NCBI GenBank assembly: GCA_032433765.1 | Contig: JAVIAB010000092.1 | Span: forward strand, 106,136,279-106,200,278 | Origin: Megaustenia siamemsis | Taxonomy: Eukaryota > Mollusca > Gastropoda > Stylommatophora > Ariophantidae | DNA: 64,000 bases | Direction: 5' to 3' | Shown: piece after piece, positions 43,203 through 54,675 of the stretch | How positions within the stretch are numbered: position 1 is the first letter of the stretch | Layout: each line of letters opens with the position of its first letter | The notes under the pieces: generated by a model | The model's database searches: none | What the model saw: only the letters and a program-made list of their open reading frames with translations | What the model was told of the DNA's origin: nothing | Position numbers and translations under genes: made by a program

Positions 43203-43354
43203 ACACTTCACAGACTGTATGGTGGTTCAAAGCCTGACAATGTTGACATTCTTACTGGAGGATTACTGGATGATGGAAATCAGATAGCTGGCATGTCAGA
43301 TCTATTTAGGAAGATTTTGTTGGATCAGTTCACAAGTTTGAGGGATGGGGATAG
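43203..43354 (+). CDS. DUOX: DUOX exon f: peroxidase-like domain end
   Basis: Encodes TLHRLYGGSKPDNVDILTG, GLLDDGNQIAGMSDLFRK and ILLDQFTSLRDGD, matching 'ALYN-DLSWLELLPGGLLES...GPLFSTIVLEQFVRLRDGDR' of DUOX. The acceptor is tttcatag|ACA, phase 0. Two donors are possible. GATAG|gtttgg at 43354 joins exon g in frame (AG+G = Arg). CCAG|gtatgc at 43374 looks stronger but shifts the frame of exon g and meets a stop. I chose 43354 on phase, but this leaves out about nine residues (usually like FWFEN-x3-G) found in other DUOX proteins, so a micro-exon may be missing. Confidence 0.8.
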
Positions 43355-43626
43355 GTTTGGTACCAGAGGGCCAGGTATGCCAAGCTAGTTCATTGCTGTA
43401 AATAATGTGCTATTGCATGACTATTATAGTTCTTGTCTTATGTATGTTTGTATGTGTGCATACATGTTTGTGTGTATATGTTTTGTTTTAAGACACATTT
43501 AACAAGAAATCCGTTGTATTATCATTTAAAGCTCAATATTGCAAACAAACTTCATACTGCATGCAACTGACAGCAATTACTGGCAGGCACTGTCTTAGAT
43601 TTTTGGGGTATACAGAGATTTGATGA

Positions 43627-43872
43627 TGTAGAGATGATGATGATAAGATTTTGGGCATGTTAAAGGACACAACAGCCTACTAAAAGTAATCTTGGAAGAG
43701 AAAATACAAGGTAAAAGAGGCAGAGGCAGACCTAGACCAACATGGACGAGTAACATCAAAAGATGGACAAGTCAGCCTATGACAACCTGCACCATCAAAG
43801 CAAGAGACAGAGCAGAATGGCGCTCCATGGTAGCCAACCTTCGATGCGGAGACGGTGCTCAATGATGATGAT
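43627..43872 (+). mobile_element. LINE-C 3' end
   Basis: Flanked by GATGATGAT repeats. Reads ILEEKIQGKRGRGRPRPTW, SNIKRWTSQPMTTCTIKAR and RAEWRSMVANLRCGDGAQ, the C-terminus that defines LINE-C here. Confidence 0.75.
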
Positions 43873-44389
43873 AACTATCTTAGAACTTTGTCTAAACACA
43901 GCACTTAGAAAATGAGAATCTGTTATATAGCACAGGTGAAGCTGTAAAATATTATTTGTCTAAATCACATAGTTAGTATTATTTATTCTTTAAGTGTTGA
44001 GGAAACATTGGTGCCATTTAGATAAAGTGAAAGGCTGAGGCTTCAACTGTCTTCCGCATACTAGGTGAAGCTTAGTTCGTAGAAACATGCCAGAAACTGT
44101 CACAACACAGACATGCTGATTACAGTCTCAACACTAGGGCTCTTTACTTAGTGTGACCATGCATCAAATACTCTGTCTAGCTTCTGTGTTCAAACCAAGA
44201 CATAAAGAAAGGAGCCAGACACAGAGCCCTAATCCTTGTATCATGCATGCGACACAGTCTATGCTACAGAAGATTGTTTTTATAACCACACTGTATGTTT
44301 TTACAAGTCAAAAAGAGGATATCAAAAGCAGGAGCAAATTTTAAAAACCTGGACAAAAAATGGAAACAAAATATCTATCTATCATCCTT

Positions 44390-44655
44390 TTCGAGCCAAA
44401 GATGGCACATAGCGCTACAATTCTACTCTTGTGTCCGACAATCTTTTAGCTATCAGACCTAGCACAGGATCTGCATTTTGTCTCACCACATGACACTGTT
44501 CTGGGCGAGTTGTTCAATCTTGGCAAGGGTGCTGATGTCTACTGTTGTTGCCTCTCAGTTTAATGTATTTTTACCGTTACTCTAGGTCTGCCTCTTTTTC
44601 TGTTACCCTCTGGTTCCCATTTGAGGGCCTGCTTTGATATTCTTTTGAATCAAAA
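44390..44655 (-). mobile_element. LINE 3' fragment, family not assigned
   Basis: Reverse of a LINE C-terminus: KGNRKRGRPRVTV-like residues from 44575-44640 on the minus strand; decayed. Confidence 0.45.
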
Positions 44656-44659
44656 ATAC

Positions 44660-44950
44660 TAAGCAGGAAAATAACTTACAGTATTCAACTCAAATGTATT
44701 ATCAACTCTTACCTACACATGTGAAAGCTGGAAAGCAACAAAAGAGATTGAGAGAAAACTAAATGCTTTTGCAGACAAATGCTTAAGAAGAATACGAAGT
44801 GTACAATGGAATGAATTCAAGAATAATAGAAATAAGAAAAGTGGCTATGCAATCAATAATCTCATCTACAATTAGGAAGAGAAAAAGGACATAGGTCAGA
44901 CATGTGTTGAGAAGAGACAAGACAATTTCAAAACAGGCTCTTCTATGGGA
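44660..44950 (+). mobile_element. LINE fragment, family not assigned
   Basis: TCESWKATKEIERKLNAFAD then KCLRRIRSVQWNEF, the 'YGCETW' region of a LINE distinct from A and B. It abuts a LINE-A end. Confidence 0.6.
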
Positions 44951-44954
44951 AACA

Positions 44955-46017
44955 TCATCATCATCATCATGTGCCATACCGGTTGGCGTAGGCGATCATG
45001 TCCTTCCACAATCTTCTATCTACAGTGCATCGTATCAGTTCTGTTGTTGATTGTTTTCCATGCCATGACACCAAGCTATCCAGTATTTTCTCTCTTTGTC
45101 ATCCGTGATCTCTCTTTCCTTTTATTTGCCAGTTGTAACCAAGTATTCCAACTTTCATCTTCTCATGATGTGCCTGAAAAATATTGATTGTTTCTTTCTG
45201 ATGTTTTTTAGGAGTTCCCTTTTTGTGTTGGTCTCTTTGAGAATGTCCTCATTGGTCTATTTAGCTAGCTGTCCAGGGAACTTTCAACATTCTTCTGAGA
45301 AATCCCATCTCTGTGGCCTCTAATCGTCTTTTCATTTGTTTGTCTACTGTCCTTGATTCACTTCCATGGGTCAGAATTGGTTCTATATAGCACCAATGAA
45401 CTCTCTTTCTCACTTCTATTGACATAGATTTGTAGCATAAGATATTTTTCATTTTCTGAAATGCTATTTTGGCCTGAGCTATTCTGCATTTATTTCTATG
45501 GTGCATCTGATGTTATTATTGGGATCAAGTATCGTTTCACTTGTTTCAAATTTGTCCTGTTTATTTTTATGTTGCATAATGGTGATGATTGTTTCTTTGA
45601 TATGACTATTACTTCTGTTTTCTCACTATTCAAACTGAGACCTTTCTTGTTGCTTTCTTTTACTATTATGTCTATCATTCCTGTCTAATTTCTGTTCATT
45701 CTCTGTCTCTGCTATTAAGACTGTTTCATCCGCATATCGCAAATAATTTATGTTGTGACCATTGACATCAATTCCTTATTTGTCTAATCATCGATCTCGT
45801 AATATGTTCGCTGTAAAGTGAAAACAAATCCGGCAACAGAACACGGCCTTGTGTAATTCCTTGTTTTATAAATTTAAATTGTTATGTTTGGTTGTTAATT
45901 CGTATAGCTGCTGTTTGTTGCCAGTACATGTTTTTTTATGATTTGCAGATCCTTGCCATCAATGTTTAATTTCTCCAGCATATTGATTATTTCCACATGC
46001 TTTACTTTGTCAAATGC
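44955..46017 (-). mobile_element. LINE-A copy
   Basis: From (ATC)n at 44955 through VHWCYIEPILTHGSES, MIDIIVKESNKKGLSLNSE and the region before YADD, to a sharp end at TTTGTCAAATGC (46017), where another LINE begins. Several frameshifts. Confidence 0.87.
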
Positions 46018-47434
46018 AAGAGCAAGGAATAAAACCAGAAAACGAACAAATATTATGAAGAAATTGGCAAGAACGGACTGGGGGACAGACAGCAATATTT
46101 TTAAAAGACTATACGTAGGAAGAATCAGACCAGTTCTAGAGTATGGAGTGTGCCTGGGCTATGGCTTCCAAATCACACCTTAGCAAAATTAACAGAACAC
46201 AGAACCAAGCTGCCCGTATCATCACTGGTGCTATGAAATCTACACCTATCAAGACTCTAGAAACAGTAACAGGTTTACAACCCTTAGATGACAGACAGGT
46301 CACTAAAGTATTGCAACAAGCAGAGAAATATAGAAGGCTCCTTAGCCACCCCATTTACCAAAGAATAACTGGTTTCGGAATTGTACGACTAAAGAGGAGC
46401 AACTTCGCTGCAATTGCCAATGAACTAACTACTGGAGACCCAGTACTTTCCCAAACAATATCGAAACCCTTGGGCCCATCTGAAATGTCTCCTCATGGAA
46501 AACATAAAATACCAGAACTTAAGGAAAATATAACAGGAATCATGAAAAAGGGCACCCAATCAGACACAGAAAGGAAATACGTAGCAGAAAAACACATACA
46601 CGATACCTACCCACATGACTCTTGGTCCCACATATACACAGATGGCTCTGCTACAAATGCCACCAGAAATGGAGGGGGTGGTGTGTTCTTGACGCTGAAT
46701 AATCAGGATGAGATCACTAAATCAATAGCTACTGGAACTTTCTCAAACAATTTTAAAGCAGAAACTGAGGCCATCAGAAATGCTGCAACACTGGCTACTC
46801 AACACAAAATTAACATGCACAATAAAGTGGTGATTCTGACTGATGCACTGTCAGTACTATCAGCTCTAAAAAGCCCCAAGAACAATGAACTAGATGACTT
46901 GAGAAGAACCCTGGACCAACTATGCAATAACTTCCAGAGCGTAGTCATTCAGTGGATACCGTCACACTGTAATATACACGGGAACGAACGCGCAGATAAA
47001 TTAGCTAAAGAGGGAAGGAGATTACCAAAAGAACCATCCGCTCAGTTATGGTGAAGCCAAATCCATCCTCAAAGGTCAGTTCCATGAAAATGGAAACGAG
47101 AACACCCAAAGCATAATGAGAGTGACAGATACCACCAACTATCAAGGAGGGATAAAGTCATCATACTTCGCCTACGCACTGGCCACAATAGAATGAGAAA
47201 TCACATGTTCACCAAACTCAAAATAAGTACAACCAGCCTATGCCACTGTACACTGGACAATATAACTACAAAACATGTTCTCTAGAATTGCCCTCCAGTA
47301 CACAGACCTGAGAAGAGCAATGTGGTCCACGCCCACCTCCCTGGAAGAGAAACTATATGGGGCAATCGATTCGCTTAAACAGACAGCTGACTTCATGAGA
47401 GAGTCTGGAATCCTATTCTGATTGAGTCTTGATT

Positions 47435-47440
<6 letters not shown>
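46018..47440 (+). mobile_element. Second I/Jockey-type LINE with RNase H
   Basis: RT C-terminus (RLYVGRIRPVLEYG, frameshift near 46140, INRTQNQAARIITGAMKS). Then RNase H with IYTDGSATNATRNGGGGV, FKAETEAIRNAATLA, ILTDALSVLSAL and WIPSHCNIHGNERADKLAKE, holding the Asp/Glu/Asp/His/Asp set. The C-terminal part after 47054 is broken. Followed by (GA)n. Different family from the 26.4-kb LINE. Confidence 0.87.

Positions 47441-47467
<27 letters not shown>
47440..47467. repeat. (GA)n microsatellite
   Basis: About 14 GA units directly at the 3' end of the LINE. Confidence 0.9.
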
Positions 47468-47471
<4 letters not shown>

Positions 47472-48030
47472 AAATAAATATGCTTGTTACTTATTTATGA
47501 TGTTAACTACTTTGAATCACTTCAGTGTCATCACTGCTACTTGATATTTCAGAGACACTGATAGTCCTTGACTAGACACATGCACCAGCTAAACTAACTG
47601 AACCTAAGCCAAACCTTGATCATTTTTAATTAGTTTAATTCTTGTTCTAAACCTACAATTACAAAAATTATCATAATTCTTATCACCATCCAAATCACTC
47701 CAACAAAATCCTTGCTAAACTATTCTACACTATATCTTTTTGGTTTTTGATAGTAATAGTGGGCATGTCATTATTTGTGTTGTGTGGATAAAAAACACAG
47801 AATTTTAAAAAATGTTATTTACTTTGTAAACACAAACCATGACAACCATAATAGCCGGATTTATTAATAGACGTAGTCTAGGTTTAGCAGTAAAATATTG
47901 GTTAACATGAAAACCCGAATCACCATTGAAAAAAAAAATAATTCAGTGGTTCCTATCAGAACCAATATATTGGGTAATGTTCCACTAGGGTATTATTACG
48001 AACCTATGTATTGGTTAATGGTTCAGAGAT
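47468..48030. other. Intron 6 stretch, no gene recognised
   Basis: AT-rich, between the LINE and a short duplication. It holds the speculative DUOX micro-exon at 47947-47973. Confidence 0.45.
47947..47973 (+). other. Candidate 27-nt DUOX micro-exon (speculative)
   Basis: Between exons f and g a stretch with attcag before it and gtaatg after it is 27 nt long and keeps phase 2. It would insert residues giving S-GSYQNQYI-G between LRDGD and LFIDSEI. That is exactly the length of the segment other DUOX proteins have there (R-YWFENTRN-G), and F/Y and N coincide. Against it, there is no polypyrimidine tract (an A-run precedes the AG) and part of it is a small inverted repeat. It could be chance. 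Confidence 0.18.
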
Positions 48031-48032
48031 AG

Positions 48033-48122
48033 TTGAAGTTCAATATCCTCGAAAGAAGACTAAAATAAATTAACCGAGAAGTTCAATATCCTCGAAAGAG
48101 GACTAAAATAATTAACCGAGAA
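48033..48122. repeat. 43-bp direct duplication
   Basis: AGTTCAATATCCTCGAAAGA then (A/G)GACTAAAATAA(A)TTAACCGAGA occurs twice in tandem with two differences. Confidence 0.88.
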
Positions 48123-48343
48123 ATCACAATTTTTCTACAAAGCTAAGAAGTTATTTGATTTTTCAAACAACTTACCTTCTAATCAGCAGTAATTTTTTTT
48201 TTCCATTACATTTACATTTACGATCCTGAGGTCTTTCTTTTAAAATAAATAATAAATAATAATCAGTAGATCAGCAGGTTTATTTTGAGTGTTCATTTTA
48301 TTTATCTTAGTGTTTTAATTTTTATTTTATAATTTGTTCAAAG

Positions 48344-48459
48344 GTTGTTCATCGACTCTGAAATTAAAGAAATTGAAAATGTGACTTTCAAGGAGATTTT
48401 GTTGGCTACTACAAGCTTGAAAGCAGATCAGATCCCTGATAATGTGTTTCTGTGTCAAG
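48344..48459 (+). CDS. DUOX: DUOX exon g: end of peroxidase-like domain
   Basis: Encodes LFIDSEIKEIENVTFKEIL then LATTSLKADQIPDNVFLCQ, matching '[34 protein letters not shown]' of vertebrate DUOX. The acceptor is ttgttcaaag|G and the donor is TGTCAAG|gttagt, phase 1. The asparagine of NVT matches the conserved glycosylation site. It sits between the short tandem duplication at 48033-48120 and the degenerate repeat at 48480-48745. Confidence 0.9.
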
Positions 48460-48479
48460 GTTAGTGCTATTATATAGCA

Positions 48480-48750
48480 GCTGTGTGTATCATTCATTTG
48501 TATCACATATTCATGCTATCAGTACTATCAACCATATGGATTATCCATTTGTACCACATATTATTGCTGTGAGCACTATTAACTGTGTGAATCTTCTATA
48601 TGTATCGCAAATTCATGCTGTCAGCACAGACAACCCTATGGATCATCCATTTGTTTCTCAATTCATGCTGTCAGCACTATCAACTCATCAACTGTGTGAA
48701 TCTTCTATTTGTATCGCATATTCATGCTGTCAATACTAACAACCATTTAA
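48480..48750. repeat. Degenerate tandem repeat, about 60-bp units
   Basis: Repeated TATCACATATTCATGCTATC / AGTACTATCAACCATATGGA patterns, about five units with insertions, directly after DUOX exon g. Confidence 0.75.
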
Positions 48751-49291
48751 TCATTTATTAGTCATTTCAATTATCAGGTCAACTCTCATGGTATTGCAAT
48801 AGTTGTGTTGTGTTCAAGTACTTTGTTTTATTAACACCCCATTTTGCAGGAGAGATGATGTTGGAGAATTAACTGCACCTAGGAGTTATTCCATTAAGTG
48901 AAATAGTAAAAATTCCATATTTAAATGAGAGAAAACAGTTGTAATATTGATTGCTAAAATCATTAGCAAGAATACATTTTTTATCAAAGAAACTGAAAAG
49001 ACAAAAATATTATAATTTGTTTCAGATTTATTAAAAGCTATTGCTGATAATATTTTTTCTGCCAAATTTATTAATTAAACTTTACCACAGCTATGTGCAC
49101 TGTGTAAAGTGTATGGTGTTTGCTACTATCTGTCATTTCTTATTTTGGACAACTACTTTATGGAATCCTGGCACCCTTCAACCATGTATACAGTGGCTCT
49201 GCTGTATTATTAATTTTTATTTCAGGAAATTTTTTTAATAAACATTTTTTAAAAAGTTTTAACATAACTTTTTTTTTTTTTTCAATTTCAG

Positions 49292-49447
49292 GTTTAGACC
49301 CTTGCAAGTGCATGTCTCCTCCAGATATTGACAGAGAATCAAGCACTGATGTTGATGTTTGCAGTCCTTTATCTAACCATGACTATATCGTGGGCAGTGA
49401 ATGGTCCTTTGCATTGTCATTTCTTGCTTTGGCCTTGGTTGTGCCAG
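49292..49447 (+). CDS. DUOX: DUOX exon h: juxtamembrane cysteines and TM1
   Basis: Encodes GLDPCKCMSPPDIDRESST, then DVDVCSPLSNHDYIVGSE and WSFALSFLALALVVP. The 'DPC...C.P' cysteines correspond to those after the peroxidase-like domain of DUOX. The hydrophobic run from WSFALSF is the first half of transmembrane helix 1. The acceptor follows a T-rich tract (tttcaatttcag|GT) and the donor is GTGCCAG|gtacta, phase 1, so an intron splits TM1. Confidence 0.9.
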
Positions 49448-49584
49448 GTACTAAAACTTTAAAAGTTCATACTACCTTAGGAGACTTCTGTCACAATATT
49501 GTGGAGTAATATCCAATTGTCTATAGTACAATAGTGCATTCCCTGTCTGCAATATTATTATATTAACTAATATATCTATAGCGT

Positions 49585-49843
49585 AAGTTAAAAAAAAAGT
49601 AAAGAGCCCCCGTCACGCCAAGTGGTGTATAAGGAATATGGTGTTAGTGACCATAAATTGTACAGACCTTCAGCAAATGATTTTTGGGGCAATGTGGTAT
49701 TACGCCCGTGCTGCTTTATTTTCCCAGAAAAAAATCCGGTACCCATTAAAGGCTGGTTAAACCCGGAAGCAGTCGGTTGGGATCGAACACTACCTCTTGT
49801 CCTTTGTAGTCCAGTTCACTAACCACTGAGCTATCGCGGCTCC
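49585..49843 (-). mobile_element. SINE-1 copy, minus strand
   Basis: AGTAAAGAGCCCCCGTCACG to GAGCTATCGCGGCTCCC is a full reverse SINE-1. Flanking ATATCTATAG / ACATCTATAG looks like the target duplication. It lies 140 bp after DUOX exon h. Confidence 0.9.
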
Positions 49844-49849
49844 CACATC

Positions 49850-50925
49850 TATAGTATAGTTATAACATATTTATCTGTAGTGTCCACATGTCATTTTTCT
49901 TTTAAAGGGAAGAAACCTGAACATAACTGCAAATTAGTGCCTAGTGCAAGTGATGAATGTTCACTAATGTAGGCCTATGCTTATTTCAGGAAGTATGTAG
50001 GTGACAAAAATGTACAGTGACAAAAACAATCATATTTTGCAAATTAAAAATGAATGACAACATTTTGATGTGTGCAGCAACATGTTTAAGTGCACTGCAC
50101 CATGGCATCTGTGTACCTGCATAGCCTGGAGGAAATTATGATGCAATTACATCTGACCTGTCTGTAGTGCAGTGATAGCTGTTCTGTGTATAGTAATGAT
50201 GTCTAAGCTATCTATATTGTTGGAATATCTGGTTTAGCTGTAGTGCAGTAAAGTATGATCTATCTCTTCTAGTTTCAAGATGGTGAAATAGAGTTTATGT
50301 TCCATTGACCACTGCAGGATTTGCATTTGCAGAAAATTAATTTCAGCTCTCAAATGCAGATTTCTACATTAACCAGATGTTCCACTTAACGAATTTGCAC
50401 CAGTGCTACTAAGTCGTGCGCATGGCAGCAATCCCCATTGGCAGGTCAAGTATTGTGAATGTGACATTTCCGTATCTTGGAGTTGATACATGGTTTACTT
50501 CGTTACATTACATTGAGTGCTGTTCAATGGCAGTCGTTGGATTTTGCCAATTATTTACAATTTACATCTCCTTAATATGTATTGCTCTACCAAGTCAAAT
50601 GAGGGTTTCACTTTAGGGATTTTGCTTCATTGCTACGGTGTTCCGTGCATTTTTAGATGCATTCACTGAAGTAATTGGGCATTTATGGACACATTCATTG
50701 TTGTTGTGTGCTACATCATCATGATGGATCTTTATACGTCCTTAAACTGTCCATAGGCTTGTAATGAAGGGCGAGATAATGGAATTTTGTTTGTGACTTT
50801 GTAGCCTTGGTGTGACTCCTGGAGTTTCATGTTAGTCAGGAAGGTTGTTGCTACATTCAAGAGAGCTACAAGGAGATCCAGGGTAGACTTGTGAACTAGT
50901 TTATCATTTCACAAAATCACAATGG
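49850..50925. other. Intron 8 stretch, nothing firm
   Basis: No gene recognised. The part from 50390 is less AT-rich and may belong to the LINE relic whose end is at 50930-50997. Confidence 0.4.
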
Positions 50926-50929
50926 GGGC

Positions 50930-50997
50930 TGGGGGGAGATCTGAGGACTTATGGACTGTTGTTTGATGTGCAATGATGATAATCTGATGACCAACTA
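50930..50997 (+). mobile_element. I-type LINE 3'-end relic
   Basis: GGGGAGATCTGAGGACTTAT then GATGTGCAATGATGATAATC parallels the ends at 10290-10330 and 15900-15955. Confidence 0.5.
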
Positions 50998-50999
50998 AC

Positions 51000-51584
51000 A
51001 TGGTATATAGTTTAGTGATATCTGATTTACCAAAAGTATTATGACAGTGCATCTTTCCAATTGCAAGCTGCAGATGTAAAATATGGATAATTGGTAGTTA
51101 TAAAAAAAAATAAAATGTCATAATTTGAGATGAAATACTACAGATGACACCTTCAGATATCTTAGATAGACAAAAGAACCAACAAAAGTCATTAGATCAG
51201 AAAATATGTACAAATTGGCAAATGAATTTAATTGAACAAATAAACTGACATAGTTTGATTATATGAAACGTAATAGAGACCTTGACAGAACAGAAATGGG
51301 GTGTATAGTTCCTAGTAAGATAAGAAAGGGTTTACTTATAAGACTAAGAAACCAAGACAATACTGTATGCACTGATGGAGGCAACACTGGACAACAAAAA
51401 ACATTCAGGCTGGCAATCAAAAGACTGACATCTTCCTCTGGACAAACTAATGGTGGTGATGAAATAATAATATCTGATATTCAATGTGATGGTGCAGCAA
51501 TATCACTCAAGGAACATATTTTTATTTATTTATGATAAGTATCTTTTGTATAATTAATAAAACAGAAACATTTCTTCACTTCAG
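51000..51584. other. Intron 8 stretch with an unrecognised ORF
   Basis: An open frame of 90 codons at 51263-51535 (MKRNRDLDRTEMGCIVPSK...) has no recognisable domain and no splice support. It may be transposon debris. Confidence 0.3.
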
Positions 51585-51695
51585 TATCTTTACTGGTTCT
51601 CTACTGCCTGGTGAAGAGAAAAGCGAATGTTGTTCAAGAGATAGACAAGCGCCAAACATCGGTTATTGTTGAGAGGGATCGAACTAAATTCATAG
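51585..51695 (+). CDS. DUOX: DUOX exon i: second half of TM1, cytosolic linker
   Basis: Completes TM1 as VSLLVLYCLVKRKANVVQ and continues EIDKRQTSVIVERDRTKFI. The helix followed by basic KRK is the expected stop-transfer at the cytosolic face. The acceptor is cttcacttcag|TA and the donor is TTCATAG|gtaaga, phase 1. It matches the place of 'SLLSAWIVARLRMRNFKRLQGQDRQSIVSEK' in human DUOX1. A LINE-A fragment begins about 180 bp downstream in the intron. Confidence 0.9.
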
Positions 51696-51876
51696 GTAAG
51701 AGATTAATTTGTGGGGGAAAAGTGTGAATGAAGTAAAGTGTATGTCATGACTGTTGGTGTATGGTGTGCCCATATTTTTCCCTCATCACAGTTAATATTA
51801 ATGGGTGTTATGATGAGTATCATGTCAGGTCATGCTATTTCCAAGAGAAAACATTTTGTAGCCATTATCATGGCCA

Positions 51877-52261
51877 GTAGACAAACAAATGAAAAGACAA
51901 TTAGAGGCCACAGAGCTGGGATTTCTCAGAAGAATGTTGAAAGTTCCTGGACAGCTAAAGAGATCAATGAGGAAATTGTCAAGAGGCCAGCACAAAAAGA
52001 GAGCTCCTAAAAAACAGCAGAAAGAAACAATCAACATTTTATGGGCACATCATGAGAAGAGGAAAGTTGGAATACTTGGTAACAACTGGAAAAATAAAAG
52101 GAAAGAGAGATCGCAGATGACAAAGAAAGAAAACACTGGATAGCTTGGTGTCATGGCATGGAAAACAGTCAACAAAAGAACTGATATGATGCACTGTAGA
52201 TAGAAGATTGTGGAAGGACATGATCGCCTACGCCAACTGGTATGGAACACGATGATGATGA
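51877..52261 (+). mobile_element. LINE-A 3' end
   Basis: MKRQLEATELGFLRRMLKV onward to DRRLWKDMIAYAN and a GATGATGAT tail, with frameshifts; 180 bp after DUOX exon i. Confidence 0.87.
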
Positions 52262-53105
52262 ACCATTATCAGTAGCTGGGAAATTCTGGAAAAATCACTG
52301 GTTAGGAAGGAGTTTGTTAGACTGGCATTTGAACATGACTCACCAGATTAGAAAAGAAATACACTAGCAACTTCAACACCACTGCTTTGAGTGAAAAATT
52401 GATAAAGTAATAGTTTCTTTTGTGATTTCTTTACTGATTATGGTATGTTTATCATCTCTATTAGAAGCAAACAATATGATGTCTATTTCTAGAAAGAATT
52501 ATTCTCAGACATAGAACAGTTTTAATTCTGTATAACATATAGAAACAATCATATCATCTTTAGTTTGTAAGACTTTTTATTGTTAAGAGTTAATATAGTA
52601 TTCCAGCAAGCCTACAGATGTTTAGATGTTTTCAGCAGTTGACTAAGTGTTTGCATACTGTTTTGTTTTGTTGGTTTGTTTTTATTTGCAATTTAAAAAT
52701 ATCTTACAGGTTGATGATTGTCTTTTATCAAAAGTATTTTAAGAGCTTTATCATTGTTGATACAGAGTAGTTGTGGTGCTCTATGTTTTGCACTCTGCAG
52801 TCCAGAGTTTCCACCTTCAGCAGACATTTACTTTGGACCTCTACCCTAACCTTTGGCTTTGTTTACCTCTGAGTTGATAGAGCAATACATTTTCTTATTT
52901 GCTTAACTATCACAGAGATTTTATACGATTACCCTTAATTGTCATTTGTCTTATAGGAAACACAGTACACTGTTGGATTAATTAAAATGCAGTTGAGTTC
53001 TTAGGTTTTGGTTTGGTTACAACTTCTCCTTTGGTTTTTCTATAGCAATCTTAATGACATATTAAACATATTTACATATAAATGTGTGTATTTATTTATT
53101 TTCAG
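52262..53105. other. Intron 9 stretch, nothing recognised
   Basis: AT-rich, no repeat or coding feature; ends in the acceptor of DUOX exon j. Confidence 0.5.
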
Positions 53106-53323
53106 CTAGAGAATATCTTGGGAAAAAGTCTGGATTTAGAAATATCAAGGGTGAATTCAAAGTTGAGGAGGAGATGATTATTATTCAAGATACAGCAGGC
53201 AGGGTCCTGAGGTATATCACTATCAAAGGAGGGGAAGAAGATACTCGTCAAATTATAATTCATTTGTCCTCAGACAAAGATATGTCACTCATTGCAATAA
53301 AAGTTCCTGAAGATATTGATTTG
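53106..53323 (+). CDS. DUOX: DUOX exon j: intracellular PH-like region
   Basis: Encodes AREYLGKKSGFRNIKGEFK, VEEEMIIIQDTAGRVLRYI, TIKGGEEDTRQIIIHLSSD and KDMSLIAIKVPEDIDL. It aligns with the DUOX region between TM1 and the EF hands ('[36 protein letters not shown]'), which folds like a PH domain in DUOX structures. The acceptor is tatttattttcag|CT and the donor is GATTTG|gtaagt, phase 0. The next intron (about 7.9 kb) holds the two RTE copies, SINEs and a 38-bp array. Confidence 0.95.
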
Positions 53324-53639
53324 GTAAGTAATTTTTGTTTGGGTGGAGGGTTAAATATGAATAGCATTTGTGGTTTTTATATTAAATAAAGAATGTGAAC
53401 TCTATACTATGCAATGACGACCTCTTTTTTGTAAGTGTTTATGAAAATGTAGAGGTTTAAAGTGAATTTTTCATTTCTTTCAATAAGAAGACTTTTTTTA
53501 TTTCTATCTATACAAAGTTTAACTTTGGCCTTACAAATCCACATTTGGCATGAGCAGATTTTTAATTGCTGAACAATTTTTCTTGGATATTGGCCGCTGT
53601 ATTTTTTTGTTTACCTACTCTTTCTGAATTTTTAACTTC
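53324..53639. other. Intron 10 start, nothing recognised
   Basis: AT-rich intron sequence after the exon j donor. Confidence 0.5.
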
Positions 53640-53855
53640 GTCTTGTGTAGAGTGAGCTCAGGGCCTCCTGATTTTTTTGCTGTCCGAGAGGGCTAGACAT
53701 CAGATTTCACTGCCTAAAGGCTGGGGAAAGTTAAAGTCACACATAATTAGAAACCGTAAATTCAAAGAGAAAAACTTCCAGTGCCTGTGGCAGAATTCAA
53801 ACCCTAGACCTTATACAGAGCCCAATATCTTACTTCTAGACCACCCAGCCCCCTA
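53640..53855 (-). mobile_element. SINE-2 copy
   Basis: On the minus strand the head GGGTGGTCTAGAAGTAAGAT and B box AGGGTTTGAATTC are followed by the body shared with 22652-22940. Confidence 0.65.
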
Positions 53856-54384
53856 TGTTTGACAAAGATGTCTAGTGATTGAGCTATTCCAGGCTCAATA
53901 GAAAGGGGTTAAACACATCTCTGTTGTTGAAAGAGATCTCTGAGCTGCCAGCAACTCTCTATCGATGACCAAGTATAAGATACAGTTGAAGACATTTGTA
54001 GCTAGAGAACAGCTTTAAAATAGAAATGTTTTTTTAAATTTAACAAATAACCTAAATTAATAATGGAAAACTTATTAAGAATGAAACAATGAGTCAGTTC
54101 TAGGAGAACAAAGATCAATGGCATGAGGAATCATGATAGACAGAGGAAATTTGACAAAATAGTAGGAAAAGTAAAATAGCTTTTAATGTATGAAATACGA
54201 AAATTGCAGGTTGCATTGAGTGCATAGATTTCCTCTTTGTTAACCTCCATGTAATAAAATTGTAAATGGTAGATTTTTTTTTCAAATAATAAACAGTATT
54301 ATTTGTTTCAACACATTAATTATTTTGAATAATTTACTGTCCTTTTAATTTCATGATTAATTAATATGTACTTATATGCCTAAA

Positions 54385-54628
54385 CTAGACCAGAAGGGTC
54401 TGGGTTCGATCCCCAGCAGTGGTGGATTTTTTTTTGGACTGACAAGGCTCCAGGGTTCACCCAGCCTCTAAAAATAGGTACCAGAGATTTCTCTGGGAAG
54501 TAAAGGCTGCCTGGCGTGATACTGACCACGTCACCCAAAAATGTGCAGTGGTCATCGAAAAAATCTGGTCACTAACACCACATTCCCCATATAACTTGCA
54601 AGGCATGGAGGGAACCTTTACTTTACTA
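54385..54628 (+). mobile_element. Divergent SINE-1 subfamily copy
   Basis: Keeps B box GGGTTCGATCCCCAGC, GGGTTCACCCAGCCT, GATACTGACCACGTCACCCA, TGGTCACTAACACCACATTC and a TTTACTTTAC end, but with many changes from the other copies. Imperfect duplication TATATGCCTAAACT / TATATGTCCAAACT. The head is partly lost. Confidence 0.75.
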
Positions 54629-54675
54629 TATGTCCAAACTTGTTGAACAACTTATGGTGTGAAGGGTACATTGGG

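Noticed and set aside
43355..43374. Use of the donor at 43374 for DUOX exon f
   Set aside because: It shifts exon g out of frame and meets a stop after about a dozen codons; kept only as a possible alternative splice.
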